From Chloracidobacterium sp. (GTDB lineage: Bacteria; Acidobacteriota; Blastocatellia; Pyrinomonadales; Pyrinomonadaceae), in NCBI GenBank assembly GCA_016706275.1, contig JADJJY010000001.1, positions 558,001-622,000 on the forward strand: DNA of 64,000 nt, given 5' to 3'. A program made the position numbers and the translations under genes. Every line of letters starts with the position of its first letter. Position 1 is the stretch's first letter. The notes under the pieces were generated by a model. That model saw only the letters and a list, made by a program, of their open reading frames with translations, was not told the DNA's origin and did not search any database. This document shows, piece after piece, positions 8,030-19,100 of this stretch.

Positions 8030-9244
8030 CTAACGATGTGCGAGCGTTTCTATCCCTGACTGACTCTGAGAGGCAACTGAAGCAGCTTTGCTTGCTACTT
8101 TGCGTTGCTGCTTATTCAAATACATCATCGCATCTGCTCTTGCGATCGTGTTTTCCAGATCAGCGAGGCCCCCAAAATTTTCAAACGCGTGGGAAACGCC
8201 GATCGTCAATAATTTGTCCGCACCCTCGACAGAGACGTTAGTGAGCAGTTTTTCAAATTTTTCCATTCGTCTGTAAGCGGCCTCGGCATCGAGTCCTATC
8301 ATGATCACGAAAAATTCATCACCGCCCCAGCGAAAGATGAGATCTTCGGGACGGATCACATCGCGCATAGCTTTAACGGCTATTCGTATCGCTAGATCGC
8401 CGACGCCGTGTCCGTAGCTGTCGTTAATTTCCTTGAGATCGTCGATGTCAAAAAATCCAACGCATCCTGAGACTGATTTACTGCCATCATCGTTCCGTTT
8501 TAGATAGCCATGAAATGCATGTCGATTCAGTGCCGTGGTCAGCGGGTCGATGTGGGCCAACTCCTCGAGCTTTTCGTGGGCCTTTTTTAATTTTTCGTTG
8601 GCGCTCTTGGCGTCGGACAGCACCTGTTCGAGCAGGACGATGACCATACCAAATCCGAGCAGTATTTGTAAGACGAGGTCGATCACTGAGTTGTATTGCA
8701 GGTAATCAAACTCGATCACTAGGTACTGTCGAGCTGAGAACACAACAAAATACTGCAGGAATGTAAACACCAGCAAACCAAGTGCGACCTGCATTACTTT
8801 CCAGCCAAATGTCCTGATCTTAGTTTTCCATAGTGCGATGCTTGCGATCAGGAAAAAGCCAGACATTATCAACGAGTGGATATTGAATACCAGATTAAAA
8901 TCGTCGCCAAGAAACGGCAGGCCAAATGCCACAAGAATGAACGGCAGAACAAAAACCTCTTGCCGGACTTTCATGTCGTCATTTTCGGTTAGGCTCCTGC
9001 AGCCGGCTATAAGCAAAAATCCAAAAACGTATTCAGTGAGAAAGTAAAAACTAAAAAGTTGGGTCGAATATTGTTCGTAGCTAAACGCTAACCGCAGACA
9101 GAAAAGGGCAAACGAAAGAAACAGCCAAGCATTGGTCCAATGTTTGAGTGCTACAACGTTGATAGAACGCCTAAGGAAAAGCGTCAATAGCGTTATTAGC
9201 GAAACTCCCGCCAATTGGATTATAAGGCCTATCTTCGAGTCCAT
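8030..9244 (-). CDS. Membrane-bound diguanylate cyclase (GGDEF)
   Basis: The first 200 or so residues form about six to seven hydrophobic segments (for example LAGVSLITLLTLFLRR and FLLIAGCRSL), followed by a short coiled region rich in K, E and A, and a C-terminal GGDEF domain. The domain has DPLTTALNRHAF, FFDIDDLKEINDSYGH and the intact active-site signature FRWGGDEFF, so it should make cyclic di-GMP from GTP at the membrane. I see no RxxD inhibitory site just before the signature. Another cyclic di-GMP enzyme lies 2 kb away and a PilZ protein near the end of the window. Confidence 0.88.
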   Translation of the reverse strand: MDSKIGLIIQLAGVSLITLLTLFLRRSINVVALKHWTNAWLFLSFALFCLRLAFSYEQYSTQLFSFYFLTEYVFGFLLIAGCRSLTENDDMKVRQEVFVLPFILVAFGLPFLGDDFNLVFNIHSLIMSGFFLIASIALWKTKIRTFGWKVMQVALGLLVFTFLQYFVVFSARQYLVIEFDYLQYNSVIDLVLQILLGFGMVIVLLEQVLSDAKSANEKLKKAHEKLEELAHIDPLTTALNRHAFHGYLKRNDDGSKSVSGCVGFFDIDDLKEINDSYGHGVGDLAIRIAVKAMRDVIRPEDLIFRWGGDEFFVIMIGLDAEAAYRRMEKFEKLLTNVSVEGADKLLTIGVSHAFENFGGLADLENTIARADAMMYLNKQQRKVASKAASVASQSQSGIETLAHR

Positions 9245-9358
9245 ATTATGTGTTCAGAGGTTGTATGGTCTAACGGCAGAGGTTGGAGTTACTGTTAGGG
9301 ATGAGTGCGGTGGGCGGGAGACCACATACAAATTGTATTACAGTGCAGAACAAAAAGT

Positions 9359-10297
9359 CTATACTTTTTTTAACAATGTTTGTAGTTGGGTTTCTGTCGG
9401 AAGAGCACACCTCGCTCCTGCGCCGCGACATTTTAGTGCGGCAACGGCATTTGCCATCCGGCAGCTTTCTTCGACGGGCTCTCCCGAAAGCAGCCCGTAA
9501 AGCAAACCAGTTCGAAACGCATCACCCGCTCCGGTCGTGTCGATGCATCCACCGGGAACGGCGAACGCCGGGGTTTCGATAAGTCGACCGTCGCACAAAA
9601 CCACCGAGCCGCGATCACCGACAGTTGCACCAGTCACGGCGCAGCCAAACCGCGAGTTTAGTTCGCGAAGCCCCTGTTCCAAATCCGTCGTGCCGAGCAG
9701 TTTGTGCGAAAACTCCGCAGACGCGATGCAGATATCGACTAGCGGTAACAGATCTTTGATGCCTTCAAAGACATTATCTATATCTACCGAGACGATCGCA
9801 CCGTTCGCCTTTGCCTCGGCTGCCATCCGGATACAAGCCTGCGTGTCGTGCGGTGTCATGTGCAAAACCCTGCATCGGGTTGTCGCGTCCACTGGAGCAT
9901 CGCGCTCATCGTAGGCAAGCAACTTGTCCCGCTGCCAAAGTATCGTCCGCTCGCCGCTTGCCGCATCGATCATGATGAAAGCGATCTGGGTTTTCGCTCC
10001 ATCGATCGTCTCACTAAACGAAATATCCACTCCCTCGTCAACCAGCGAAGCAAGTCCGATCTCACCCGCACGGTCGCTGCCAAATCTACCCGCATACGCC
10101 GTCTTCATCCCCAAACGCTTCAGCCCGGCCATGGTCGATGCGATCTCGCCGCCCGCCGCCTCGGTATAGTAGTCAATTTCGATCTTTGAATTAAACGCTG
10201 GGTATTCGGGAACGGTGATCAAATAATCGACCGCATTCGTCCCAAAACCTAGAACGTCAAATTCTTTATCGTCGCTTAAGTCGAATGGAAATTTCAT
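9359..10297 (-). CDS. PfkB-family carbohydrate/nucleoside kinase
   Basis: This 312-residue ribokinase-like protein has the first PfkB signature region (AAGGEIASTMAGLKRLG, then AGRFGSDRAGEIG) and the second signature with the catalytic aspartate (DTTGAGDAFRTGLLYG). The family phosphorylates sugars or nucleosides with ATP in the cytoplasm. The sequence does not identify the substrate. It is transcribed away from the LysW-like gene. The ATG at 10297 gives a normal PfkB N-terminus. Confidence 0.85.
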   Translation of the reverse strand: MKFPFDLSDDKEFDVLGFGTNAVDYLITVPEYPAFNSKIEIDYYTEAAGGEIASTMAGLKRLGMKTAYAGRFGSDRAGEIGLASLVDEGVDISFSETIDGAKTQIAFIMIDAASGERTILWQRDKLLAYDERDAPVDATTRCRVLHMTPHDTQACIRMAAEAKANGAIVSVDIDNVFEGIKDLLPLVDICIASAEFSHKLLGTTDLEQGLRELNSRFGCAVTGATVGDRGSVVLCDGRLIETPAFAVPGGCIDTTGAGDAFRTGLLYGLLSGEPVEESCRMANAVAALKCRGAGARCALPTETQLQTLLKKV

Positions 10298-10325
10298 AGT
10301 CCCGGACGGCCCGCCTCAGCTAAAG

Positions 10326-10346
10326 TTGGCAAATTATTCTTGCCAA
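10326..10346. promoter_or_regulatory. Perfect inverted repeat in the divergent spacer
   Basis: TTGGCAA and TTGCCAA form a perfect 7-bp palindrome with a 7-bp A/T-rich spacer, between the divergent PfkB kinase and LysW-like genes. The form suits a regulator binding site; the regulator is unknown. Confidence 0.35.
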
Positions 10347-10384
10347 AACGTGCTTGTTCAAGTTAGATTTGATGTTGGGTCTAT

Positions 10385-10407
10385 TTTCACTTGGCTGTCA
10401 AGTGAAA
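10385..10407. promoter_or_regulatory. Perfect 9-bp inverted repeat upstream of the LysW-like gene
   Basis: TTTCACTTG and CAAGTGAAA pair perfectly around GCTGT, 38 bp before the start codon at 10445. There is no T tract, so an operator or 5'-leader hairpin is more likely than a terminator. Confidence 0.4.
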
Positions 10408-10444
10408 CACAACCCGCTTCTCACAAGTTTTCCGGAGACGATAA

Positions 10445-10660
10445 ATGCCGACATCCATTTGCCCCGAATGCAGCGAAGAGGTCTACGTTGACGCAGAGTC
10501 CGAACAGGGCGATACCGTGATTTGCGAAGAATGCTCATCAAAGCTCGTTGTCGTAGGGCTCGATCCTTTTGAGCTCGACCTCAACGAAGAAAGTGGCGGC
10601 GACGGTGCTTCGGACGACGATGATCTAAATAGTTACGGCTACGACGACCAAAACTATTGA
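10445..10660 (+). CDS. LysW-like small zinc-ribbon protein
   Basis: The 71-residue protein has two CxxC pairs (CPEC and CEEC) and the following LDPFELDL, closely matching LysW, the amino-group carrier protein used in lysine or ornithine synthesis. It lacks the C-terminal EDWGE motif through which LysW carries its substrate and has instead an acidic, Tyr/Asp-rich tail. It is therefore a LysW relative whose carrier function is doubtful. GGAG lies 7 nt before the ATG. No lysine or arginine biosynthesis gene is adjacent. Confidence 0.75.
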   Translation: MPTSICPECSEEVYVDAESEQGDTVICEECSSKLVVVGLDPFELDLNEESGGDGASDDDDLNSYGYDDQNY

Positions 10661-10869
10661 TCCCCTTTCGCGTTCCTCCAACCGGTCGTTCTGACCGCAT
10701 TTGTTCAAACTGACAGGTCTATTTGACCGACCCACGAGCGGTTTCTCCGATCTTGTATCAATACTTTCCGCTAAAATGAGCGTTCTACACCGCACCTGTT
10801 TCTGGCACGCGGATTGTATGTTTCTAATGACGTCGAGGGCGGTATCGCCCCGAGAATATTTAGTTCGTA

Positions 10870-12855
10870 ATGAAAACACTGCCCCTGAATAAATTTCGAA
10901 CATCGACCAAGATCATTTGCGGAGTCTCACTGCTGATCGTGGCGGCTGTCGTATTGTTGACGGCACTCTCGGTTCTACAATTGTTTCACGCCAGCCTGAT
11001 ACTGATCGGGTTGTTGCTTTGTCTTGCTGCGATAGGATACCGGATCCACCTTAAGAGCGTCGAGCAGCAGACTCGCCGTCTGACCGAATTTAACCGCGTG
11101 CACATGGCGACCGTCGAGGCTCTCGCGACAGCGATCGATGCCCGCGACCAGGTGGATATCGGCCACGTCCGCCGGACTCAGATCTATGCAGTCCGCCTTG
11201 GTGAGCTACTGGGCCTGCCCGAAGATGAGATCAACGCCTTGCGTACCGGAGCACTGCTCCACGACATTGGCAAGCTTGCCATACCCGACCATATCCTGAG
11301 CAAACCGGACAAACTCACGCCGGCCGAGCTCGAGAAAACCAAGATCCATCCGGTCGTCGGAGCATCGATCCTCGAAAAGGTCGGCTTTGATTATCCGGTC
11401 GTGCCGACGGTTCGCCATCACCACGAACGCTGGGACGGCACCGGCTATCCCGACGGCCTGCAGGGCAAAGACATTCCTTTGACGGCCCGCATTCTGTGTG
11501 TTGCCGATGCCTATGACACGCTGCGGGGTGCGCGGCCATATCGTCCGGCGATCCCACGCGATCAGTCGCGTCAGATAATTCTTGAGGGTTCGGGCGGTCG
11601 ATTTGATCCGACGATCGTCCAGACGCTTATCAAAAATCTGGTCTTTCTTGAGGCTGAGGTCAACGAGCAGGGTCACGCATATCCCGACCCGTCCGCCGAA
11701 TATATGCCGGTCGCAAAACCGCAAGACCAGCATTTTGCTGAGCAGATCAAGCTCGCCAACCGCGAGGTGTTTAATCTCTATGAGCTTGCACGCGAATTCA
11801 GCGGTTCGGTGACGCTGTTCCAAACGTTACAGATGTTTGCGAAAAAGGTCGGTGAATTTGTTCCATACGACACCTGCATTCTCTATCTGCTCGACGAGGG
11901 CAAACAGTCTGCGTCCGCCGCCCATGTCGAGGGAAACAATGCCGATGTGCTCTCGCTCCGCCGGATAAAGGTCGGCCAGGGAGCGACGGGTTTCGCGCTC
12001 AAATCGTCTGAGACGGTCATAAATGCTGAACCCGATCTAGATTTTTCATATTCGCAAACCGAGCTGCTCGAACAGTATTCGACAATGGCCGCGGTCCCGC
12101 TTATTGCGGACGGCGAGTTGCTCGGCGCTGTCACGATCTATTCGCACGAGCTGGCCGCCTACGGCGAAGAGCACATCCGTCTGCTCGAGACCATCTCGCG
12201 TATCGCGTCGGACGCCATTGGCAAATCGCTGCTCCACGACGAAGCGACGACCCATGCCATGACAGATCCGATGACAGGTTTGCCAAATGCCCGCAGTTTG
12301 CAACTCCAGTTTGAACGCGAGGCCGGACGTGCCAGCCGTAGCGATACGGGTTTCCAACTGCTGATGCTCGATCTCGATGGATTTAAGTTGGTCAATGATA
12401 CGTTCGGCCACAAGGTCGGCGACGAACTGCTGCGTGAGGTCGGGCAGGTGATCCTCGGCCAGCTCCGCGATTATGATTTCCTAGCACGCTACGGCGGCGA
12501 TGAGTTTGTCGCGATCGTGCCAAACGCCGAGCCCGAAGATGTCGCTGATCTCTGCGAACGTATCGAACGTGCTGTAGGTGATTTCCGGTTACCGGTCGGC
12601 GAAAAAGGCGATGCCCGCGTCGGCGTCAGTCTCGGTTCGGCGGGTTATCCGCAGGCCGGGGCGACGTTTGACCAGATCGTCGTCGCCGCTGACAAGGCGA
12701 TGTACACCCGCAAGATCAGCCGCAAACGCCTGCTCGCCATCACAAACGCCTCAGGCCGCCCAACAGACGCCGCCCCTCCCGACAAGATCTCAAGCGGCAA
12801 CCTCATCGTCGAACTCGACGAATCCCACGTCCTCGCGTCACGATCGATAAACTAA
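10870..12855 (+). CDS. HD-GYP / GAF / GGDEF signalling protein
   Basis: Two N-terminal membrane helices (about residues 15-60) are followed by an HD-GYP domain with LLHDIGKLAIPD, HHHERWDGTGYPDGL and ADAYDTLRG, a GAF domain (about 300-450) and a C-terminal GGDEF domain with DPMTGLPNAR and the intact ARYGGDEFV. It therefore combines cyclic di-GMP hydrolysis and synthesis in one membrane protein of 661 residues. The HD-GYP signature reads GYP in full, so phosphodiesterase activity is plausible. The stop codon overlaps that of the convergent tamA-like gene. The 209-bp spacer upstream shows no clear motif. Confidence 0.9.
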   Translation: MKTLPLNKFRTSTKIICGVSLLIVAAVVLLTALSVLQLFHASLILIGLLLCLAAIGYRIHLKSVEQQTRRLTEFNRVHMATVEALATAIDARDQVDIGHVRRTQIYAVRLGELLGLPEDEINALRTGALLHDIGKLAIPDHILSKPDKLTPAELEKTKIHPVVGASILEKVGFDYPVVPTVRHHHERWDGTGYPDGLQGKDIPLTARILCVADAYDTLRGARPYRPAIPRDQSRQIILEGSGGRFDPTIVQTLIKNLVFLEAEVNEQGHAYPDPSAEYMPVAKPQDQHFAEQIKLANREVFNLYELAREFSGSVTLFQTLQMFAKKVGEFVPYDTCILYLLDEGKQSASAAHVEGNNADVLSLRRIKVGQGATGFALKSSETVINAEPDLDFSYSQTELLEQYSTMAAVPLIADGELLGAVTIYSHELAAYGEEHIRLLETISRIASDAIGKSLLHDEATTHAMTDPMTGLPNARSLQLQFEREAGRASRSDTGFQLLMLDLDGFKLVNDTFGHKVGDELLREVGQVILGQLRDYDFLARYGGDEFVAIVPNAEPEDVADLCERIERAVGDFRLPVGEKGDARVGVSLGSAGYPQAGATFDQIVVAADKAMYTRKISRKRLLAITNASGRPTDAAPPDKISSGNLIVELDESHVLASRSIN

Positions 12856-15800
12856 AACGCCTGTGAGAAACGGAAATGGATGTGGTCCTGACGCAGTTGG
12901 TAAATCGCGTTTGGGGGGACGATCTGGGGGATCAGGAACCGCGGCGGGTTTAGCAGACGGCCGTAATCGACGCCAAATTCGCCGCCGACGGGGGTTTTGA
13001 TCCGCAAGCCGAGCCCGACGGTGTGCGTCCAGACGGCGCGTTGGTTTTGCAGTTCGACGTTGGTCGGCGGGTAAGTGGCCGGTTTGAATATCTCGCTTGC
13101 ACGGCGAAAGACGTTGCCGCCGTCGTAAAAGGGGACGGCACGGATGGATTTGGAAATAGGTATGCGAGCTTCGAGATTGACGACCGCGATGGCGTTGCCG
13201 CCAAACGGCACGGTGAACGGGTTGAGAAATATCGGGTTGCCGTTGCTGTCGCGAAATGTACCCGTCGGCACAAATGCGACACGTGGCCCCGCCTCTTCGA
13301 AATCAAATCCGCGAATGCTGTTAGAACCGCCGCCAAAAAACCGCTCGCTGATCGGGAGCAGCCCGTTGAGCGACGGATAAAGCGAGCCGGTAAAACGGTT
13401 GCCGCCCGAGAAAACATTTGCGACACCGACCAGTGCGCGGCCGGCAAACGTCGTGTTTCTGAGCAGCCCGACGGTGTAATAGATGTTGTAGCTCGCCTGA
13501 AATTTGTGAAAACCGACGCTCGCACCGAGCTGCGGCAGCGAGACGTTGTAGTCCGCGGTTAGAAAAGAGCCTTTGGTCGGGTCGCTGGCGTTATAGCGGC
13601 ACGGCTCGGACGGTTCGCCTTTGGCGATCAGATCGAGCAGCGAATACTTGACCGAGCAATTTTTACGCGTATCGCGGACGACCGTCACGTTAAAGCCGGA
13701 GATCCGCGTTTTGGCGTCCGGCTGCAATAGTTCCTTGATCAGCAGGCTGTCGATGTTAAATAGCCGTACGTCTTCGAACCGGTAACGGAGGAATATTAGG
13801 CTGCGGTTTTTGCGGCTGAGCGTCCGGCTGGTCTCGGCCGATAGCGACAGGCGGTTGAGCGTCGGGTTGCTGACATTGACCCCATATTGGTCGATCGGAA
13901 CACCGTTTGCGTCGACCCGCTGGACAATGCCAAATGTGCCCTTGTCGAAAGCAGAACGGAAAAATCGGGTCACCGTCGTATCACGCTGGTATTGCGCCGT
14001 TAATGTGAGCGGCGTAAAACGCTTTTCGCCGTCACGCAAAAATCGCGGATTTATAAAGTCAAATTGTACGAGCTGCTGGCGTTGGCTCATCTTGACGCGG
14101 GCTCCGCCCTGCCACAGGTTGCCAAACAGATTAACGTGGCGGATGTCAAAAAATCCATTGACCCCGACATCGGTCGAATAGCCCCCTCCATAGGTCGCGA
14201 GACGGGCGGGCTGTTCCTCGACATTGACGATGACATCGGTCAGACGTTCGCCGTTTGGCCCATCACCCTTTGAAATGGGTTTAATATCGATTCGTGAAAA
14301 CGCGTCAGTCGAATATAGATTTTGCTCGCTGGTATAGATGTCGGTCGCTCGCAACAGATCGCCGTCTTTTAGCGTCAGGGCACGCCGTATCGCCGATTGC
14401 TTGGTGCGGCCGTCGCCATTTATCAGCACCTCATTTATCCGGACCTTTTTGCCCTCGTTCTCGACCTTGAGTTCGATCTTGACCTCGCGTTTATCGGCAC
14501 CCGGTGTGGTGGGCGTGTCGACAAACTTTGACGTGACCTTAGCGTCGTAATAACCCTGGGCCGAGTAATATTGCGACAGTTTTTGCACGGCGTTGCGCAG
14601 GCGGGCCCGCGAATAATTTCGCCCGGCGAGCACCGGCAACTCGCCCATCAAACGGGCCGTGTCGATCGCCGTGTTGCCGATGATGCTGACATCAGTGACA
14701 ACGGTCGGCAAGCCTTCTTCGACCATAAATGTGATGATCAGGTCCTCACCGTTGGTCGAAACACCCTGATTGGCGTACACGACGGCATCGCGATAACCGA
14801 GCTCATTCATTAGCGATTTGACGGTCGCCACGTCTTCCTCAAGGATCGCCGCGCTTGTGTATCCTCGGCCGTAACCGAGCAGCGGTACGACACCGAGCAG
14901 GCTAGCAACCCGCGAACCCAAAACGGTCTGGATATCCTCGATCGTCAGTTTATCCGTGCCGCGAACGCGCATCTTTGACAGTGTCAGACGGCGATCCAGA
15001 TCGACCTTGTAAGTGACCTCGACCTCGCGGCCCATCAGGTCCTCACCTCCAAGAAACGAGCATAAAAACTGAGTGCCGTTTGCCACCGGATTGTTTTCGC
15101 TGTCGTTCAGCTCCGGCGTGACCGAGCAATATGGCGTGACGTTGGCAAAGAAATATCCCTGTTCCTGATAGTGATTTTCGAGCCGGCGTTCGCCCTCGAC
15201 GATCGCGGCGTAATCGAGCGTCCCGTCACGTTTGATCGGCAACAGTTTATTGAGCGTTGAGTTGCCGGGTTTACCCTTTTCGGTGTCGATCTTGACTGTG
15301 ACGGCGGGGCCGACCTTTCCTTTTAGCTCGATCGCGACGGTGTTTTTATCACTGTCATAGACCACACGAGGCTCGTCGAGCTGCGGTGCAAAAAAATCGT
15401 CCTCCCGCAGGACCTCGCGGATCTTCGCGAGATCGGCAACTAGCCGTTCGCGGGAATAATTACCGCCGATCTTTAGTTTGAGGTCGCCGGGTTTAATGGT
15501 TTTGGTGTAGCCGTCGATCTTGATATCAAACGTCTCGACCTTGGCCTGAGCGTTTGGGATCACGCGAAACGTCACGCCGACCTCATTCTCATTTTGAAGC
15601 GGCCGCCGCTCGTAGTCGACCTCAGATTGGTAAAAGCCGCGCTCACGCAAATAATCGAGTATCTCGTCGGCGTTCGCCCGCAACGTCTGATCGGTGATCG
15701 CCGTTCCGGGCGTCAGCAAGTTGAGCTTAAAGAGTAGATCTTGTTCGAGCACCTTATCCCCCGTGGTGGTGCCGACGACGACATTTACCTTTTCAGCCTG

Positions 15801-16151
15801 TGTCTTTCGCTTGACGTCAAACCTTAGGTCAACGCCACCCGAGCTATTCAACGACACAGCAACCGTGATCGTATCAACGCGTTTTGTCGAGTAGAGAGCC
15901 TCGATCGCATCCCTGATACGCGGTGCCGAATAGACCGGCCCGAGGGCGTCTTTGACAAGCAAACGATACTGGTCGGCGAGCGGGATGTTTGCCTGGGTGC
16001 CACCAAAATTTATCTGGATGTTGTCGATCCGCTTTTTGTCATACTGGTTTTGTGGAAACGCCGCGAAGGCGCAGATGAGGATGAAAGTCACGCCAAAAAA
16101 CGTCCTTTTGAGACGTGATGTATTTGACTTGTTATTCGCCGACTCGCTCAT
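12852..16151 (-). CDS. BamA/TamA-family outer-membrane protein
   Basis: This 1099-residue Omp85-type protein has an N-terminal signal segment (RTFFGVTFILICAFAAFPQ), about five to seven POTRA-like repeats to residue 650 or so, and a C-terminal 16-strand barrel domain ending in phenylalanine. The barrel carries the family signature RFFGGGSNSIRGFDFEEAGP. It is the last gene of a minus-strand run behind tamB, so it probably pairs with TamB as a TamA-like translocation module. It is about twice as long as E. coli TamA because of extra POTRA domains. AGGGA lies just before the ATG. Confidence 0.87.
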   Translation of the reverse strand: MSESANNKSNTSRLKRTFFGVTFILICAFAAFPQNQYDKKRIDNIQINFGGTQANIPLADQYRLLVKDALGPVYSAPRIRDAIEALYSTKRVDTITVAVSLNSSGGVDLRFDVKRKTQAEKVNVVVGTTTGDKVLEQDLLFKLNLLTPGTAITDQTLRANADEILDYLRERGFYQSEVDYERRPLQNENEVGVTFRVIPNAQAKVETFDIKIDGYTKTIKPGDLKLKIGGNYSRERLVADLAKIREVLREDDFFAPQLDEPRVVYDSDKNTVAIELKGKVGPAVTVKIDTEKGKPGNSTLNKLLPIKRDGTLDYAAIVEGERRLENHYQEQGYFFANVTPYCSVTPELNDSENNPVANGTQFLCSFLGGEDLMGREVEVTYKVDLDRRLTLSKMRVRGTDKLTIEDIQTVLGSRVASLLGVVPLLGYGRGYTSAAILEEDVATVKSLMNELGYRDAVVYANQGVSTNGEDLIITFMVEEGLPTVVTDVSIIGNTAIDTARLMGELPVLAGRNYSRARLRNAVQKLSQYYSAQGYYDAKVTSKFVDTPTTPGADKREVKIELKVENEGKKVRINEVLINGDGRTKQSAIRRALTLKDGDLLRATDIYTSEQNLYSTDAFSRIDIKPISKGDGPNGERLTDVIVNVEEQPARLATYGGGYSTDVGVNGFFDIRHVNLFGNLWQGGARVKMSQRQQLVQFDFINPRFLRDGEKRFTPLTLTAQYQRDTTVTRFFRSAFDKGTFGIVQRVDANGVPIDQYGVNVSNPTLNRLSLSAETSRTLSRKNRSLIFLRYRFEDVRLFNIDSLLIKELLQPDAKTRISGFNVTVVRDTRKNCSVKYSLLDLIAKGEPSEPCRYNASDPTKGSFLTADYNVSLPQLGASVGFHKFQASYNIYYTVGLLRNTTFAGRALVGVANVFSGGNRFTGSLYPSLNGLLPISERFFGGGSNSIRGFDFEEAGPRVAFVPTGTFRDSNGNPIFLNPFTVPFGGNAIAVVNLEARIPISKSIRAVPFYDGGNVFRRASEIFKPATYPPTNVELQNQRAVWTHTVGLGLRIKTPVGGEFGVDYGRLLNPPRFLIPQIVPPNAIYQLRQDHIHFRFSQAF

Positions 16152-16163
16152 CTATCCCTAATG

Positions 16164-19100
16164 CTAAAATCTCTTTCTAAAACGGACCTCGAAACTAAAA
16201 TTGTTGCGTGCCCGCGTCACGTTGCTCAGTGGTCGCTGCTCGTATTGGGCTACGAATGAAAGCTTGTTAGACACCCGATATTCAAAAGCAAGTACCTGAT
16301 TTTGGTCTTGCGACAAATTGGTCGAATAGGTGACACGCAGGTTGTTGTTGATCTGGCGTCCAACCGTCAGACGAGCCGTCGGGTTTGCCCTCTGGCCGGA
16401 GATGATAGGGTCGATCTCAAAAACATTCAGGCCAAATAACTTGTCCGTCGCCTTTCGCACCGGATTATTGATGATCGAATCGGTCAAGATCTCAGCCGCC
16501 GTATTGATGCCGCCCTGGGCGAGGGTCGGGATGCCGCCGCCGGTGTTGGCGAGATTGCCAGTCGTTATCAGCGAGACGACGTCAGCTTGCGGCAAGGCAG
16601 GGCTTGACCTGACCGTTGCCGTAAGTTGCTCGGAATCTTTTAACGGGCCCGACAGATCGACAAAAACCTGATAACCGCCGATATCGCTCTCGGCCTGTAG
16701 ATTGATGACCGGCTCAAACGCCGTGTCGGGCGGAAACTCTAAAACGCCTCGCTGGACAACATAGCGGTCCTTGCGGAAAAAGATCGTGCCGCTATTTGCG
16801 GTAATGCGGCCGGTGATGCGGGGATCGGACGCATCACCGGTCAGCACGAGCGACACCGACGCCGTCAGATCAGCAACGTTGTTTCTGACGACGAGAGCAT
16901 CGCGGCCCTCGATAACGAGGTCAAACCTTGGCGAGGCCCCCGAACCGGAGCTCGATGAGAGAGTGACATCACGGCGTCCGCTGACAATATTCGCAAGGTC
17001 GATATCTTTTGAGTAGAGACTGCGGCGGGCAAACACGCGCCCCCGTATCGTCGGTATCAGCGCGGTCGTTCCCGGCTCACGGCGCGCTGATATCTCAAGC
17101 CGTGCATCGCCCGTTGTCAGAAAATCTTTTGGCAGAGGGACGGTGACATTAGTGCCGTTGAGTGAAAAATTGTACGCCGTAACTGCTAACCCTTCGAGCA
17201 GGCCACCCCCGGAGGCAATAAATTTGCCGCCACCGAGATAGCCTGAGGCTTCATCGATCTCAAACTGGTTTGTCGTAAATATAACCCGGCCGTTCACGCG
17301 GTCAAACGTAAATCTGTCCGAACCGAGAAATGCCGCGACGGACGCATTAACGAGGTTGGCCGTCCCCGAAAGCCTTGCCGTCGCGTTTGGCCCGACGAGC
17401 CTCATTGACGCATCGGCAAAGCCGGAAAAGAACGTGTCTTTGGTAAACAGATTGACCAGATTCATATTCACCCGGCCATCGATCGAGAGGTTGTTCGTCC
17501 CAGATTCCGTCAGAGCCTTGGTCCCTGCGATGGTCATGTTTGAGCCGCCGCCTGAGAATTTGGCGTTCTCAAAATTGATCTCGGTCGTGTTGAACCGGAT
17601 CATTATCGGCTCGGCTGCCGAAAGCGGCGTGTCCTGTATCTGTAGTGCAAGCTGCGAAAATGCCGCAGTTCCGCTCAAGCCCACCGCTGAATACACTCGG
17701 ACGCCTTTGCCGTCTATTTGCGACAGGTTGCCGCCAAATTCGACGCGGCCCGTTCCAATTCCAGTGATCGGCACGGTCTTTAGCTGCGGAATAAACGCCA
17801 AGAACGGAGCGACCGGGCTCTGGTTAAAATCGGTAGTCACGATAAACGGCAGGTCCTCATTGCCGAGATTAATGAGGGCGGATATCACCTGAGGATGTCC
17901 GTCGAGATCGGCGGTCAGGTCGGCGGTTAGTATCTGATTGACCGTCGTGCCCCTAAAGTTCACACGACCGATCGAGCTTTCGCTGACCAGCACATTTGGG
18001 GCCGAGCCGCTAAAATTGACGTTGTATGTAGATGTTGCGTTCGAGTTACCGGTCGCCTTAGCCGTAAAATCGACATCGCCGGTGATCGCCGGTATCGCAT
18101 CATTTGGCGGAGCCAGAGCCACGAGCAGCGGCACCGGAATCGACGTGCCGCCAAGGTCAAAGTTAAACGCGGTCGAGCCTCGGTCGTACGTTCCCTTTGC
18201 CGTCAACCGCCCGGCACCGAACTTCATATCGCCCTGTTGCAGATCGATCGTCGTACCGCTAAAGACGGCCTTGATTACGAGATCGTCAAACGACTGCCCG
18301 GCGATCGTACCCTTTGCGGCGGCGAGATTGACCTCGCCCTGAGCTTTGTCAGGCAGCCCGGTTAAGGCAACCGTTCCGGTCGTGCTGCCGCTGAGATCGC
18401 GAATACGTTCGGGCAGCTCGATAGGCAGAGCGGCCATCAGATTGCCGACATTGACGCCGGTCAGTGTGGCGTTGACCGTCGTGCTGTTTGGGGTCAAGTT
18501 CGGGATGTTTACGGTAAATACCGCACTGCCGCCATCGGACTGCTGGAGCTTACCATTGTTAAGATCGGTGCCGAGTTGCGTGACGAGTATGTCGGTCGAA
18601 ACGCTGCCAACATTGCGTCCGCGCATCACTAACGAATCGAGCGAAGCCCGCCCGTCCACATCCGGGTCGGTCAGATTACCGGTGATCTTGCCGTCAAATG
18701 TTAGGTTGCCGGCAAACTGTATCTGCATCGAGTCGAGCTGATTTTCTATCGCCGTCGATACACCAACGACGCGGATCAGGCGGTCAACCTCGTTCGCATC
18801 GGTCGAACGCAGAGCCACCGTCAAATCGGAATTCTCGTCCTTAAGGTCAAATTTGCCGGTCGCCGTCAGCTTGCTGGCCACGGTATTCAGGTCAGCGAGA
18901 TCTACATTAAATAGTCCATTGACACCGGTCAGTTTCACCTGGCCGTTGACAGGTATCGCACCACCGCTCGCGTTTCCAGCGTTTGCCTTAATGTCAGCGT
19001 CGACCGTGCCGCTCGCCGTACGAAAATTGGTCCCCGCAAAAGTAATATCGACACGCCCCGTCGTCTCGCCCTCAAGCGGTATCACGCGTCCGCCCTGCAA

